This document shows, one piece after another, positions 46,836-56,512 of a DNA stretch of 64,000 nt (its first letter is position 1; each line of letters starts with the position of its first letter). The notes below the pieces were generated by a model. That model was not told the DNA's origin. It saw nothing but the letters and a program-made list of their open reading frames with translations, and ran no database searches. The translations under genes and the position numbers were made by a program. The DNA lies in NCBI RefSeq assembly GCF_008711325.1, contig NZ_VXDB01000001.1:310001-374000 (forward strand), read 5' to 3'. This DNA is from Roseibium sediminis (GTDB taxonomy: Bacteria > Pseudomonadota > Alphaproteobacteria > Rhizobiales > Stappiaceae).

Positions 46836-49016
46836 ATGACGACAGCGCCAAATTTCAGCGTTGATTTGAGCACGTCCTTTCAGGCGTTCCCCGAAGGCGT
46901 GATCGCCATCGACGTTGTTGGCCGCATATCGTTCTCCAATCCCGCCGCAGACAAGTTGCTTGGACATTCAGGCTCCAGCCTGTTGGGTCAGCCGATCTCC
47001 ATGCTGTTTCTCAGCCAGAAGCCGATAGAAGACTTCCTGGCCATGCCTCCCCAACTTCGGGCAGGTCAAACCAGCATCGGCGACTGCTGCCTGCAGCGCG
47101 AATGCGGCCAGACCTTCATGTCGGAGGTTCTATCTTCCCCGCTCTATGACTCAGAACGATGCCTTTGCGGGCATCTTTTGATTCTTCGCGACATTACCGA
47201 ACAATCGACGCTTGAGGCGCTCGCCGGACACGCAGCCAATACACTTGAAGATGCGCTGGAAGCCATCACAGAGGGCTTCGCGCTCTATGATCGGCATGAC
47301 AGGCTGGTGATTTGCAACAACAACTACCGCGAGATCTACAAGGAATCCGCGGAGGCAATTGTTCCGGGCAACACGTTTGAAGACATCATCCGCTACGGGC
47401 TTGAGCGCGGTCAGTACAACACTGGCGGAATGAGCAACGAGGAATGGCTCGCCGAACGTGTTCAACGCCACCAAAACGCGAACGCATCAGTTATCGAGCA
47501 AAATCTGAGCGATGGACGCTGGCTGCAGATTGCCGAAAGACGCACTCGCTCGGGCGGAGTAGCCGGCATTCGAACGGACATTACCGCGCTGAAGAACGCT
47601 CAGGCCGAGAGCAAACAGGCTTTTGACAGCCTTGAGACGATGGCAAACAGCTTGTCGAGCTCGATCGTCGAATCTGATCCGGATGGCCATTGCCGCTACA
47701 TCAATGAAGTTGCAGCCCAATGGCTGAACGCAACACGCGACGAATTCATTGGGCAAAACCTGCGAAATTTCCTTCCTGCGGCTGAACGGAAGATTTCAAG
47801 CGCCTTGTTCAAGAAGGCTCTGGAGGGCACACCATCAACCTCAGAAATCAACGCCGTGTTCCCGGATGGAGTCTTCCGCTGCGTTCTGCTTGAATACATC
47901 CCAAAGCGGAACGAGACCGGAAAAGTCATCGGCGTGGTCACATTTGGCGTCGACATCAGCGAACGCAAGCGCAAGGAAAAAACCCTTGCGGCTCTCTACG
48001 CAACGACGGCTTCCCGTGACCTTACCCATGAGGACAAGATCCGGCGGATCGTCGAATTGGGCAGCTCCCATTTCGAACTGCCGATCGGTGTAATCTGGGA
48101 AGATGACAAACAAGCCTGTGCGGTAAGCCACTTCAACGAGGCATCTCCGCTGCCCGATCCGGCTCTCATTGCCTCACTTGGTGAGACCTATTGCAGTTTC
48201 CAGCTCGCCAGCGGAGAGTTTTTGGCGATCGACAAGGAAGCTTATGCGCATCCGAAGTTAAAGACAGAAGATCCGGACAAACACCTTCAAACGCTTATCG
48301 GCGCCCCGATTATCGTGGACGGCAAGACGCTTGGAAAGATTGCCTACATTGCCCCGTTCCAGCGAAGCAAAGCATTTACGGTAACCGATCAGGAACTCAT
48401 CCGCCGGTTTTCGGACTGGATCAGCTATGAGATCGCCCGCAAGCAGGACCATGACGCCCTGATGGCGATCCAGACACGACTGGAAGCGATTGCCAGCACG
48501 GACGATCTGACCGGTTTGCTCAATCGCCGTGCGTTCCTGAAACTGGCGACCCGCGACATCGCCAGATACCGCCGCACCAACACCCCTTTCTCTGTGCTGA
48601 TGATGGACATCGACCACTTCAAGTCGATCAACGACAATTTTGGTCATGCCGTGGGTGACGCCGTCTTGAAGCGCTTTGCCGAAGTCGCCTCACCTACATT
48701 GCGGGCCGTGGACATCTTCGGTCGCGTCGGCGGAGAAGAGTTCTGCATTGTTCTGCACAACACGACAATTCAGGGCGCCTATGTGGTGGCGGAACGTCTT
48801 CGCAAGAAAATTGCCGAAGAGTGCCTCGCCGGACCGATGACGAAACCGGTTACCTGCAGTATCGGGATCACGGAAATCGACAAGAGCGATGTGGAAATAT
48901 CGTCTCTGCTGCAACGTGCTGATTCCGCTCTTTATGAATCAAAGCAGACAGGCAGGAACCGGTCGACCGTTTATGCGAAATCCTCGAAAGCACAGCTGAT
49001 CGCCAGCGAGCAATAA
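46836..49016 (+). CDS. Multi-PAS / GAF diguanylate cyclase
   Basis: 726-residue c-di-GMP-synthesising enzyme. Domain order: PAS (about 10-120), PAS_7-like (about 130-250, ITEGFALYDRHDRLVICNNNYREIY), PAS (about 265-380), GAF-like (about 395-530), GGDEF (about 550-715). The catalytic motif is GGEEF, and RAVD five residues before it is a product-inhibition I-site. No membrane helix, so the sensor modules are cytoplasmic. Start ATG at 46836 with GGGAG upstream. Likely a switch between motile and attached states. Preceded by an AT-rich 520-bp region. Confidence 0.94.
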   Translation: MTTAPNFSVDLSTSFQAFPEGVIAIDVVGRISFSNPAADKLLGHSGSSLLGQPISMLFLSQKPIEDFLAMPPQLRAGQTSIGDCCLQRECGQTFMSEVLSSPLYDSERCLCGHLLILRDITEQSTLEALAGHAANTLEDALEAITEGFALYDRHDRLVICNNNYREIYKESAEAIVPGNTFEDIIRYGLERGQYNTGGMSNEEWLAERVQRHQNANASVIEQNLSDGRWLQIAERRTRSGGVAGIRTDITALKNAQAESKQAFDSLETMANSLSSSIVESDPDGHCRYINEVAAQWLNATRDEFIGQNLRNFLPAAERKISSALFKKALEGTPSTSEINAVFPDGVFRCVLLEYIPKRNETGKVIGVVTFGVDISERKRKEKTLAALYATTASRDLTHEDKIRRIVELGSSHFELPIGVIWEDDKQACAVSHFNEASPLPDPALIASLGETYCSFQLASGEFLAIDKEAYAHPKLKTEDPDKHLQTLIGAPIIVDGKTLGKIAYIAPFQRSKAFTVTDQELIRRFSDWISYEIARKQDHDALMAIQTRLEAIASTDDLTGLLNRRAFLKLATRDIARYRRTNTPFSVLMMDIDHFKSINDNFGHAVGDAVLKRFAEVASPTLRAVDIFGRVGGEEFCIVLHNTTIQGAYVVAERLRKKIAEECLAGPMTKPVTCSIGITEIDKSDVEISSLLQRADSALYESKQTGRNRSTVYAKSSKAQLIASEQ

Positions 49017-49028
49017 TCGGCACAGCCT

Positions 49029-50162
49029 TCAGTCAACCAGTCTTGGTCCCAGGCGCTCTCCCGGTGGCGGAGCGCTTTCGCGTATTCTCAGCTCCGGCTC
49101 GATCAGGATCGGCTTGTGAGGCACCCTCTCTCCCGCAATTTGGCGCAGAAGCGTTAGCGCTGCGAGACGGCCGATCTTGTCCGCATGGTTGCAAACCGTG
49201 GTCAGGGCCGGGGTACGGCTCGCGGCACCATCGACATCGTCATAGCCCGTAATCGCCATGTCCGGCCCCGGCTCCACCCCAACACGTCGCAAAGTGGTCA
49301 TCATGCCCAGCGCAACGAGATCGTTGAAGCCGATGATGGCAGTCGGGCGATCCTTCATGTTCAGGATCTTCGGAACCGCGGACCGTCCATCAGCCTGGGT
49401 CATCAGCTCGGGGATATCCAGTTGTTCATCCGGGTTGATACCGGCATCAACAAGTGCCTGCCGCCATCCCTCATTCCGATCCCGCCCGGTTGAGCTTTGC
49501 CGACGCCCGCCGACCATACCGATCTGCCTGTGTCCCTGAGCAAGAACATGCTGCGTCATCCGATAGGTTCCGACAAAGTCATCACCACGGACACACGGAG
49601 CCCAGACCCCCGAGACCTCACGCGCCACCAGCGTCACCGGTATCCCCTGATCGACCAGCCGGTTGATTTCTTCCGAGGAGGTTCCAACAGACGGGCACAG
49701 GATAAGACCATCCGCGCGATGTTGCAGAAGAGTGCTGACAAAGGCGCGCTGCCGTTTGACGTCATCCCGGTGATTGCAGATGAAGATCATCTGCCCCTGT
49801 TCTTCGAGAACAGATTCAAGCGCGGAAAAGACCTCGGCAAAATAGGGGTTCAGGATATCGTGAACTGCCACGCCAACGATCTGGGACCGGGCGGTCCGCA
49901 AGGACGCGGCCGAGCGATTGTAGATATAGCCGATTTCCTGGGCAGTCCGCTTGACCTTCTCACGTGTATCTTCGGCAACAAGAGGACTATCGCGCAGGGC
50001 AAGTGACACCGTCGCGGTCGATATCCCGAGCTGGTCGGCAATGTGCCCGAGAGTGAGACGTTTTCCGGGTTTTGCAGGCAAAGCCTCGTCCGGGATGCTG
50101 TCTTCCGATGCCCCGTCGACGTCCACGTCTTTATTCGGATCGTTCCCGTTTTCGTTGCTCAT
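49029..50162 (-). CDS. LacI-family transcriptional regulator
   Basis: 377-residue LacI regulator. A 33-residue acidic disordered N-terminus precedes the HTH (about 34-55, LGHIADQLGISTATVSLAL), then the hinge-helix region with NRSAASLRT and a periplasmic-binding-protein-like effector domain (about 90-360: GVAVHDILNPYFAEVFSALES, CPSVGTSSEEI). Usually such regulators sit beside sugar-catabolic genes; here the neighbours are a diguanylate cyclase and an OmpA-like lipoprotein, so the target is probably elsewhere. The operators at 60622-60667 are of LacI-family style and could be its target, which is speculative. Confidence 0.92.
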   Translation of the reverse strand: MSNENGNDPNKDVDVDGASEDSIPDEALPAKPGKRLTLGHIADQLGISTATVSLALRDSPLVAEDTREKVKRTAQEIGYIYNRSAASLRTARSQIVGVAVHDILNPYFAEVFSALESVLEEQGQMIFICNHRDDVKRQRAFVSTLLQHRADGLILCPSVGTSSEEINRLVDQGIPVTLVAREVSGVWAPCVRGDDFVGTYRMTQHVLAQGHRQIGMVGGRRQSSTGRDRNEGWRQALVDAGINPDEQLDIPELMTQADGRSAVPKILNMKDRPTAIIGFNDLVALGMMTTLRRVGVEPGPDMAITGYDDVDGAASRTPALTTVCNHADKIGRLAALTLLRQIAGERVPHKPILIEPELRIRESAPPPGERLGPRLVD

Positions 50163-50231
50163 ACGTCTTTCTTGGTCCGAAACGTTGAGTATGGTCTTCC
50201 TTCACGAAGGCAGACTTGTCCAGCAGTTTAA

Positions 50232-50759
50232 TCAGTTGCGCAGGGCTTTCGGAGCAGAATCGTCATAGCTGTCCCGCAAGTTCAACACCACCCGCCTGTC
50301 CAGACGGGAGCAGGCAGCCGGGTCACAGTCGGTCAGCGGGCGCTCAATCCCGTAACCCTTGGCCCACATCCGCCTTGCCTCGACCCCTCGGCTGACCAGA
50401 CCGGCAAGCACAATCTCAGCGCGCCTTTGCGACAAGGTCTTGTTCTCGGATTCTGATCCAGGATCATCCGCATGTCCCTGAACCTTCACCAGCCAGGTCG
50501 GGTTGTTCTTCAGCCACTCAGCCTGCTTGTCGAGGTGAGCTTCCTCTTCTGCACTCAGCGCAAAGGATGATTCGGAGAACAGGATCGTGCGACCGACAGT
50601 CGCTTCAAACTCGTCCTCGCTTCCGGAAACCGCAGAACTTGAGGAAAGACCCGGTCCCGTGCTGCCCGCTCCACCGAAGCCGCCAAGGTTCGCGCAACCG
50701 GACAACCCTGCAACAAGTACGAAGACGCAAACCATTCCGATCGCAGCATTTTTTGTCAT
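50232..50759 (-). CDS. OmpA-family lipoprotein (Pal-like)
   Basis: 175-residue lipoprotein. Signal peptide with lipobox LSGC near residues 19-22, a Gly/Ser-rich linker, then an OmpA-like peptidoglycan-binding domain (about 65-172) with VKVQGHADD, LSQRRAEIVLAGLVSRGV and the C-terminal RLDRRVVLNL. Start ATG 50759 with GGGGGA ahead. Anchors the outer membrane to the cell wall. No tol genes are adjacent, so it is probably a paralogue of Pal. Confidence 0.9.
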   Translation of the reverse strand: MTKNAAIGMVCVFVLVAGLSGCANLGGFGGAGSTGPGLSSSSAVSGSEDEFEATVGRTILFSESSFALSAEEEAHLDKQAEWLKNNPTWLVKVQGHADDPGSESENKTLSQRRAEIVLAGLVSRGVEARRMWAKGYGIERPLTDCDPAACSRLDRRVVLNLRDSYDDSAPKALRN

Positions 50760-50924
50760 GTAATCCCCCGTGCCTGATTTGCATCTTAGTGGACTGGCAC
50801 AATAAACCGAATAGACCATTCGGCGACGCCGGTCGTTGATTTATCGCCATCCGCTTGACACCAAGGAACCCGAAAAGCAGCAATACCTCCCGACAACCCA
50901 CCTCTTTCACGAAGCGAGACACCT

Positions 50925-51383
50925 TTGATCTACGGCACAAGCCTTGCCACGCCGGTCGGACATATAAACGTTCAGGCCGAAAACGGCTCGATTGTCCGGC
51001 TGTCTTGGACCGGGGGCGGGTTTCAGGAAGAAAATAAACTCACTCGCGAAGCGGCCAGACAGCTGCAGGCCTACTTTTCTGCGGGCCTTAAGGTTTTTGA
51101 TCTGCCGCTTAACCCGAAAGGCGCAAAGTTCCATCAATCGGTTTTCAAGGCGATGCTGGACATTCCTTATGGAAACACACGCACCTATGGCGAAATCGCC
51201 AAGGATCTTGCGACATTCGGTCAGCCAGTTGGCCAGGCCTGCGGCGCAAATCCCATCCCGATCATCATTCCCTGTCACAGGGTTTTGTCGGCAAACGGGT
51301 TGGGCGGATATTCGGGAGACGGGGGTCTCGACACCAAAATTGCCCTCCTGAAACTGGAGGGCGGGTATCCGTTCCTTCTCTAG
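50925..51383 (+). CDS. ogt: Methylated-DNA-protein-cysteine methyltransferase
   Basis: 152-residue O6-alkylguanine-DNA alkyltransferase that repairs alkylated guanine by irreversible transfer to C117 in IIPCHRVLSANG. The preceding YGNTRTYGEIAKDL is the DNA-binding HTH. Start is TTG (50925) without a strong ribosome site; the size matches single-domain Ogt. Divergent from the lipoprotein gene across about 165 bp. Confidence 0.9.
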   Translation: MIYGTSLATPVGHINVQAENGSIVRLSWTGGGFQEENKLTREAARQLQAYFSAGLKVFDLPLNPKGAKFHQSVFKAMLDIPYGNTRTYGEIAKDLATFGQPVGQACGANPIPIIIPCHRVLSANGLGGYSGDGGLDTKIALLKLEGGYPFLL

Positions 51384-51399
51384 CTTACACCAACGCAAA

Positions 51400-51921
51400 T
51401 CAGGCCGTTTCGAGATCCCGGACACTCGAAACAGTCGGGACATCAGGCGTTTCCGGATCTGCTTCTTCGTCTGTATCGTCGTCAAGAGTCGACGAAATCG
51501 AGAGATTTTTCTCAACCTGTTTCAGCAGTTTCTTGAGCTTCTTGCGTTCCTTTTCCGCCAATCCCGCCATGGCTTCACGCTCCAGCCTTTTCCAAGCCTT
51601 ATCGACGGACTGGATCAACTCCCGCCCTGCCTCATTCAGGAATACACGGGCCTGCCGACCATCCTCTGCCGATGTCTCACGACGGACATACCCTTGCGCG
51701 GAAAGGCGGGTCACCATTTTTGTAACCGTGGGCGGCTGCACACCCATCGCAAGGGCCAATTGGCTCATGGTCCGGCCATCGGCATCCGAAAGCACTTTCA
51801 GAACAAGTTCCTGACCGGGGTGAAGGCCAATGCGCATGAGATGGCTGCCGGACCGGGCCCTCATGGCCTTTGATGCCTGCGCAAGACGAAACGTCACGCT
51901 TTTGTTGTGATTGAACCCCAT
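51400..51921 (-). CDS. MarR-family transcriptional regulator
   Basis: 173-residue winged-helix repressor. MarR core (about 10-130) with GLHPGQELVLKVL, the recognition region QPPTVTKMVTRLSAQGYVRRE, and wing DGRQARVFLNEAGREL. A Lys-rich coiled region and a 35-residue acidic disordered tail follow (rich in D/E). Start ATG 51921 with GGGAGA ahead. Target not identifiable; possibly the ABC ATPase next to it. Confidence 0.9.
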   Translation of the reverse strand: MGFNHNKSVTFRLAQASKAMRARSGSHLMRIGLHPGQELVLKVLSDADGRTMSQLALAMGVQPPTVTKMVTRLSAQGYVRRETSAEDGRQARVFLNEAGRELIQSVDKAWKRLEREAMAGLAEKERKKLKKLLKQVEKNLSISSTLDDDTDEEADPETPDVPTVSSVRDLETA

Positions 51922-52044
51922 CCGGTATCTCCCGAGGTTAGCGGACCACCCCGATTCGGGTGATCCGGCAACAGAAACTCGTGAAGACACTATCGGGACT
52001 GTTTAACCGTCAAATGACAATGGAAAAAATGTCCGTACCAAACT

Positions 52045-52848
52045 TTACCCACCCATGGCCCGGCGCAAGTCTTCGGACACAAGACCGCAGAGGCGGGAAT
52101 ATTCAGGCTGCAATCTAAGGGCCTCGGTCCTTGGATAGCCCAACGCGATCGCATGGTCGGATGCGATCTTCCCCGGACCAGAAGACATGACGGCAACGCG
52201 GCTGGACAGATATACCGCCTCAAAAACGGAGTGGGTGACAAACAGGATGGTCCACCCGAAGCGCTCCCAAAGGGCCAGAAGATCATCATTCAGTTTGGAG
52301 CGGGTAATCTCGTCTAGCGCGGCAAATGGTTCGTCGAGCAACAGGACACCGGGACGCGTGACAAGTGCCCGGGCAATCGAAACCCGCATTTTCATCCCTC
52401 CCGAGAGCTCGTTCGGGAGGCTTTGCGCATGCTCCTGGAGACCTACTAGCTCCAGACTTTCCATGACACGATCGCGGGCGTCTTTCCGGGACATCCCCTT
52501 GAGGCGGAGCGGCAACCAGACATTGGCAAAGACCGTACTCCATGGCATCAGGGTCGGCTCCTGAAAGACATATCCAAGCGGGTGGTCGCCCTTGTCATGC
52601 GAGTTCTCTCCCCACAAGACCTTTCCGGTCGTGGGCTGGGCAAGACCGGCGATCAACCGCAGAACCGTCGACTTGCCACAGCCGGAGGCGCCAAGCAGCG
52701 AAACGAACTCGCCCTTGTGCAGATCCAGACTGAAATCCTCAAGCGCTGCAGTTCCGTTGTCAAAAACCATCGACACCCAGTCCAGCGACACAACGCTCCC
52801 GGTTTTCGTTTTTGCAGACGTCAGAACGTTTGAGGCATGACCCGTCAT
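52045..52848 (-). CDS. ABC importer ATPase, NitT/TauT family (orphan)
   Basis: 267-residue ATP-binding subunit of the SsuB/TauB/NrtD type: Walker A GASGCGKST, signature LSGGMKMRVSIARAL, Walker B LLLDEPFAALDE, H-loop in FVTHSVFEAV. No permease or binding-protein genes are found within the window, so the partners are encoded elsewhere or lost. ATG 52848 has GGAGAG ahead. Divergent from an 8-oxoguanine-deaminase-type hydrolase, and such transporters often import the hydrolase's substrate (nucleobase or thiamine-precursor-like compounds). Confidence 0.9.
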   Translation of the reverse strand: MTGHASNVLTSAKTKTGSVVSLDWVSMVFDNGTAALEDFSLDLHKGEFVSLLGASGCGKSTVLRLIAGLAQPTTGKVLWGENSHDKGDHPLGYVFQEPTLMPWSTVFANVWLPLRLKGMSRKDARDRVMESLELVGLQEHAQSLPNELSGGMKMRVSIARALVTRPGVLLLDEPFAALDEITRSKLNDDLLALWERFGWTILFVTHSVFEAVYLSSRVAVMSSGPGKIASDHAIALGYPRTEALRLQPEYSRLCGLVSEDLRRAMGG

Positions 52849-53058
52849 CAATCTCTCCAAGCCGGATTGCGGCGTCAGGTCTAGCAGATCCCCTTCCCTC
52901 TCAAAAGATCATCGGAGCCGGGAGTTTCAGGAGATTGGTCGAACTGTTCCTTGAAAAGCGTGGCTTGATCCCCTTGCGAAATCAGCCAAGACTGCAGCGG
53001 TCACGTTGCTGCCCGTCTGTCCGGCAGAGTTTTCCGCCTCAATCAAGGACCCCGTTTC

Positions 53059-54402
53059 ATGCGCCTATGGATCAAGGACCCGATCGCCATCCTCGCCGAC
53101 AAGGCAGAACGAGGCATTGTGGTGGAGAACGGGCTGATCAGCGAGCTTGTTCCTGCCGGACGCGAACCCATGCTGCCTGTCGACCGGACCTTCGATGCCT
53201 CCAAGCATGTCGTCATCCCGGGACTGATCAACACGCATCATCATTTCTATCAAACGCTGACCCGCGCCCATCCGGACGCCATCAACAAGGAACTCTTTCC
53301 CTGGCTGAAGGCGCTCTATCCGATCTGGGCCAAAGCCGTTACGCCGGAGACGTTCCGACTGGCAACCCGGCTTGCCTTGACCGAGCTGATGATGTCGGGC
53401 TGCACGGCGGCATCCGATCACCATTATCTGTTCCCCGGTGGTCTGGAAGAGGCCATGGATATTCAGGCCGAAGAAGCAGAACGGGTCGGCCTGCGCATGA
53501 CCATCACGCGCGGATCAATGAACCTGTCCCAGAAAGACGGCGGCCTGCCGCCCGATAGCGTGGTGCAGGATGAGGACACGATCCTCGCCGATTGCGAGCG
53601 CGTGCTCTCGCGCTATCATGATAGCACGAAAGGCTCGATGCTGCAGGTGGCGCTGGCGCCCTGTTCCCCCTTCTCGGTCACACGAAACCTGATGAAGGAA
53701 ACGGCGGTTCTGGCCGAAAAGCATGACTGTCGCCTCCATACCCACCTTGGTGAAACCTATGATGAAGACGCCTTCTGCATCGAGACCTTCGGATGCCGTC
53801 CGGTGGACTATCTGGAAGAATGTGGCTGGCTGAACAAGCGGACATGGCTCGCCCATGGCATCCACTTCAATGACGACGAAGTGCGCCGCCTCGGCCACGC
53901 CTGCGTGGGCGTCTGCCATTGCCCGACTTCGAACATGGTTCTTGCGTCCGGCCAGTGCCGCACGAAGGAACTGGAAGCTGCGGGAAGTCCGGTCGGACTT
54001 GGCGTGGACGGCTCTGCTTCCAACGACAATTCGAACTTGATGGAAGGGGTCCGTCACGCGCTGATGATCAACCGGCTGACCTATGATGCCGCTTCGATCA
54101 CCCATCTTGACGCATTCCGGTGGGCAACAGAAGGGTCAGCAAAATGCCTTGGCCGCGATGACATTGGGGCCATCCGCCTTGGCATGATGGCCGACCTTGC
54201 TTTCTACAGCCTGGACGAACTGCGGTTTTCAGGGGCCGGAGATCCTCTCGCGGCCCTTGTCCTTTGCGGTGCCCATACCGCCGATCGGGTGATGATTGGC
54301 GGCAAATGGACCATCGAGGACAGCAAACCGACGACGATCGACATTGGCAGGTTGCGGGCAGAACACGGTGACGCCGCCCGCAAGTTCCTGGAAGCGCTCT
54401 AA
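53059..54402 (+). CDS. 8-oxoguanine-deaminase-like amidohydrolase
   Basis: 447-residue TIM-barrel amidohydrolase of the ATZ/TRZ group. Metal ligands: NTHHHFYQ (HxH), HTHLGE, the HGIHFND histidine, and the aspartate in GVDGSASNDNSNL. C-terminal composite domain IRLGMMADLAFY. Family members deaminate 8-oxoguanine to uric acid or act on hydroxy-triazines; the HHHFYQTLTRAHP and SASNDNSN segments fit the 8-oxoguanine deaminase subgroup. Converges with the MFS gene, stop codons overlapping. A different purine-like substrate remains possible. Confidence 0.88.
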   Translation: MRLWIKDPIAILADKAERGIVVENGLISELVPAGREPMLPVDRTFDASKHVVIPGLINTHHHFYQTLTRAHPDAINKELFPWLKALYPIWAKAVTPETFRLATRLALTELMMSGCTAASDHHYLFPGGLEEAMDIQAEEAERVGLRMTITRGSMNLSQKDGGLPPDSVVQDEDTILADCERVLSRYHDSTKGSMLQVALAPCSPFSVTRNLMKETAVLAEKHDCRLHTHLGETYDEDAFCIETFGCRPVDYLEECGWLNKRTWLAHGIHFNDDEVRRLGHACVGVCHCPTSNMVLASGQCRTKELEAAGSPVGLGVDGSASNDNSNLMEGVRHALMINRLTYDAASITHLDAFRWATEGSAKCLGRDDIGAIRLGMMADLAFYSLDELRFSGAGDPLAALVLCGAHTADRVMIGGKWTIEDSKPTTIDIGRLRAEHGDAARKFLEAL

Positions 54403-55550
54403 CGCGCGTCTTCCGGCTCGACCCGCAACGACCCGGCGAGCACGGTGATCAGCAGCGCCAAAATCGCAATCCCGGCAAAGGCAAAGCGAAGCGAGAAGGT
54501 TTCGCCGATAAACCCGATCAATGGCGGCCCCATAAGGAAGGCACCATAGCCAAGCGTTGCCACGGCAGCCAGCGCGGTTCCTTGCGACATCTCCCGGTCA
54601 GCCGCAGCACGTGACATGGCGAGCGGAAAGATTGAGGCATTGCCCAGCCCCATGACGGCGGCTCCAATCCAGATCACCCAGATGGTCGGGCCCCAGACAA
54701 AAAGTGCCGTTCCCAAACAGGCAGCAAGACCGCTGGCCCGCGCAACCGCAACAGGGCCATAGCGGGCGATCAGGTGATCGGCCAGAAATCTCATGATCAC
54801 CATTGAGACGGAGAAAACCGAATAGGCAATGGCGGCCTGTGCACTCGGGAAATCCAGTTCCTGAATCTGGTAGAGTGCAGCCCAATCGGTCACCGAGCCT
54901 TCGCCAAGCGCGGCAATGAGAGCCATGATCCCAACGAACAGAAGCGCGCCTTTTGGAAGCGCCAGAAATGGCGCGGGTTGCTCCGGCTTGGGACGAGCAA
55001 CCGGCGCCCACGGAACCCGGAAAGCCGCAACAACCGGCACAGCCAGCAAGGCTGCCCAGCCCCAGAAATGAACGGCGATAGAAAGGTCGAACTTGAGGGC
55101 AAGGGCTCCAGCCCCCGCCCCGACCGCAGCACCAAGACTGAACAGCGCATGGTAGGACGACATCACCGGGCGACCGAGTGCCTTTTCGACATCCGCCCCC
55201 CAGCCATTCATCGCCACATCCAGAGCGCCGAAGCTGAAGCCCAGAAAGAACCCGATGGGTGCAATGATCCAGAGTGTCGTTCCGAAGGGCAGCAGCACGA
55301 ACATGACCATCGTCGCAGTTGCCAGAACCCGTGTGGACGGTGCCGTGCCATACTGGTCGACCCACCTCCCGGCAAAAGGAAACGATACAAACGCACCAAT
55401 GGCGATGATCAGCAGAACCAGACCGAACTGGGCATCGTTCAGACCCAGTTGCAGCTTGAAATCAGGGATACGGGTTGCCCAGGCACCGGTTACAGCACCG
55501 AGCATGAAGAAAATTGCAGCCACGGCATAGCGGGCTTTCACAACAGACAT
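54399..55550 (-). CDS. MFS transporter
   Basis: 383-residue major facilitator with 12 predicted helices. Supporting segments: an A-loop-like AGRWVDQYG between helices 2 and 3, FGALDVAMNGWGADVEKALGRPVMSSYHALFSLGAAVGAG, and a central cytoplasmic Pro/Arg-rich loop. It resembles YbjJ-like / fucose-permease-related MFS proteins. ATG 55550 chosen because it begins just before the first helix. Substrate not assigned. Confidence 0.88.
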   Translation of the reverse strand: MSVVKARYAVAAIFFMLGAVTGAWATRIPDFKLQLGLNDAQFGLVLLIIAIGAFVSFPFAGRWVDQYGTAPSTRVLATATMVMFVLLPFGTTLWIIAPIGFFLGFSFGALDVAMNGWGADVEKALGRPVMSSYHALFSLGAAVGAGAGALALKFDLSIAVHFWGWAALLAVPVVAAFRVPWAPVARPKPEQPAPFLALPKGALLFVGIMALIAALGEGSVTDWAALYQIQELDFPSAQAAIAYSVFSVSMVIMRFLADHLIARYGPVAVARASGLAACLGTALFVWGPTIWVIWIGAAVMGLGNASIFPLAMSRAAADREMSQGTALAAVATLGYGAFLMGPPLIGFIGETFSLRFAFAGIAILALLITVLAGSLRVEPEDAR

Positions 55551-55657
55551 GGAAAGGCTCTTGCAGAAGAGAGGGGGACGGTATGCCCGGATCAAAAAGG
55601 AGCCGCACACTAATAGCTAGCGGCGATCAGGCGCAAGATGGCCGTCTCGATTTTGCG

Positions 55658-56512
55658 TCAGGCAACCCGTATATCAGCAAGCCTGCCAGGTTGGTCAGCG
55701 CTTCGTGACTGGCTGGCTCGGTCATACGCTGCAAGGAAATCCGGCGTCAGGACGTTGGATTTATCTTCCCTTGTACCGGTTTCAGGTCCGCTCCCGGTGC
55801 CCCGCGTGGCCCCTTGCTCTCCTGTGGAGGAACCCTTGGTTTCAGATGCTGGGCTACTCGAATTGGCGCTGTCATCTTCACCGGTCAGCTCTTCGGTTTT
55901 CTGCTGACGAAGCTGCGCCTGCGCCTCGGACAACTGGGCCCGTGCCTGTTGCGCGACCTTCAGGTCCTGAGAGGACGGTTCAGCCGGCGCGGTCGCAGCA
56001 CGAATAACCACCTGCATCTTGCGAATGGTCGCTTCCGGTGTTCGTTCCGTTGAAGTATCGATCTGGACTTCACCGCCAATAGCGTACCTCTTGCCATCCG
56101 GTCCTTGCTGAAACGTATAGGACGGAGCCCCTGCATAAGCACCACCGACACGCGCATGTGCCTGTTCATGGGCCCGCACTTCACGGTCCCGCTGCTTCAG
56201 TTTGTCGACCTGCTTTTCTTCCGCGGGATCGAGACCGTCTCCATCCGGGCCCTCCTTGTCCTCCGAAGACTGTTCGGTATCGGATGTGATTGCACTGGTT
56301 TCATTGGCAGACTGAAGCGCCAGAACGGCTTCTGCGCTGAGCGGTTGGACATTTCCCTGCCGGCCGGAAACGGCCTTCGGGTCGCTGGAAGATTGGCGCG
56401 CGTCATCCTCGCCCCGTTGAAGCTGTTGTTCATCGGGATCATTGCGCCGGTCACCAGCGGATGTTGCACGCAGTTGGCTGACCGGCGAACTGGCAAGGAA
56501 CGCACTGATCAT
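55658..56512 (-). CDS. SprA-like putative metalloprotease (HEQAH motif)
   Basis: 284-residue protein of the SprA-related / CJM1_0395 family. The central conserved domain (about 105-180) carries the zinc-protease-like REVRAHEQAHARVGGAYAG and SYTFQQGPDGKRYAIGGEV. Both flanks are disordered, rich in Ser/Glu/Gln (about 20-100 and 200-284). No signal peptide or clear membrane helix. Function of this family is not established experimentally to my knowledge. Isolated gene on the minus strand. Confidence 0.8.
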   Translation of the reverse strand: MISAFLASSPVSQLRATSAGDRRNDPDEQQLQRGEDDARQSSSDPKAVSGRQGNVQPLSAEAVLALQSANETSAITSDTEQSSEDKEGPDGDGLDPAEEKQVDKLKQRDREVRAHEQAHARVGGAYAGAPSYTFQQGPDGKRYAIGGEVQIDTSTERTPEATIRKMQVVIRAATAPAEPSSQDLKVAQQARAQLSEAQAQLRQQKTEELTGEDDSANSSSPASETKGSSTGEQGATRGTGSGPETGTREDKSNVLTPDFLAAYDRASQSRSADQPGRLADIRVA

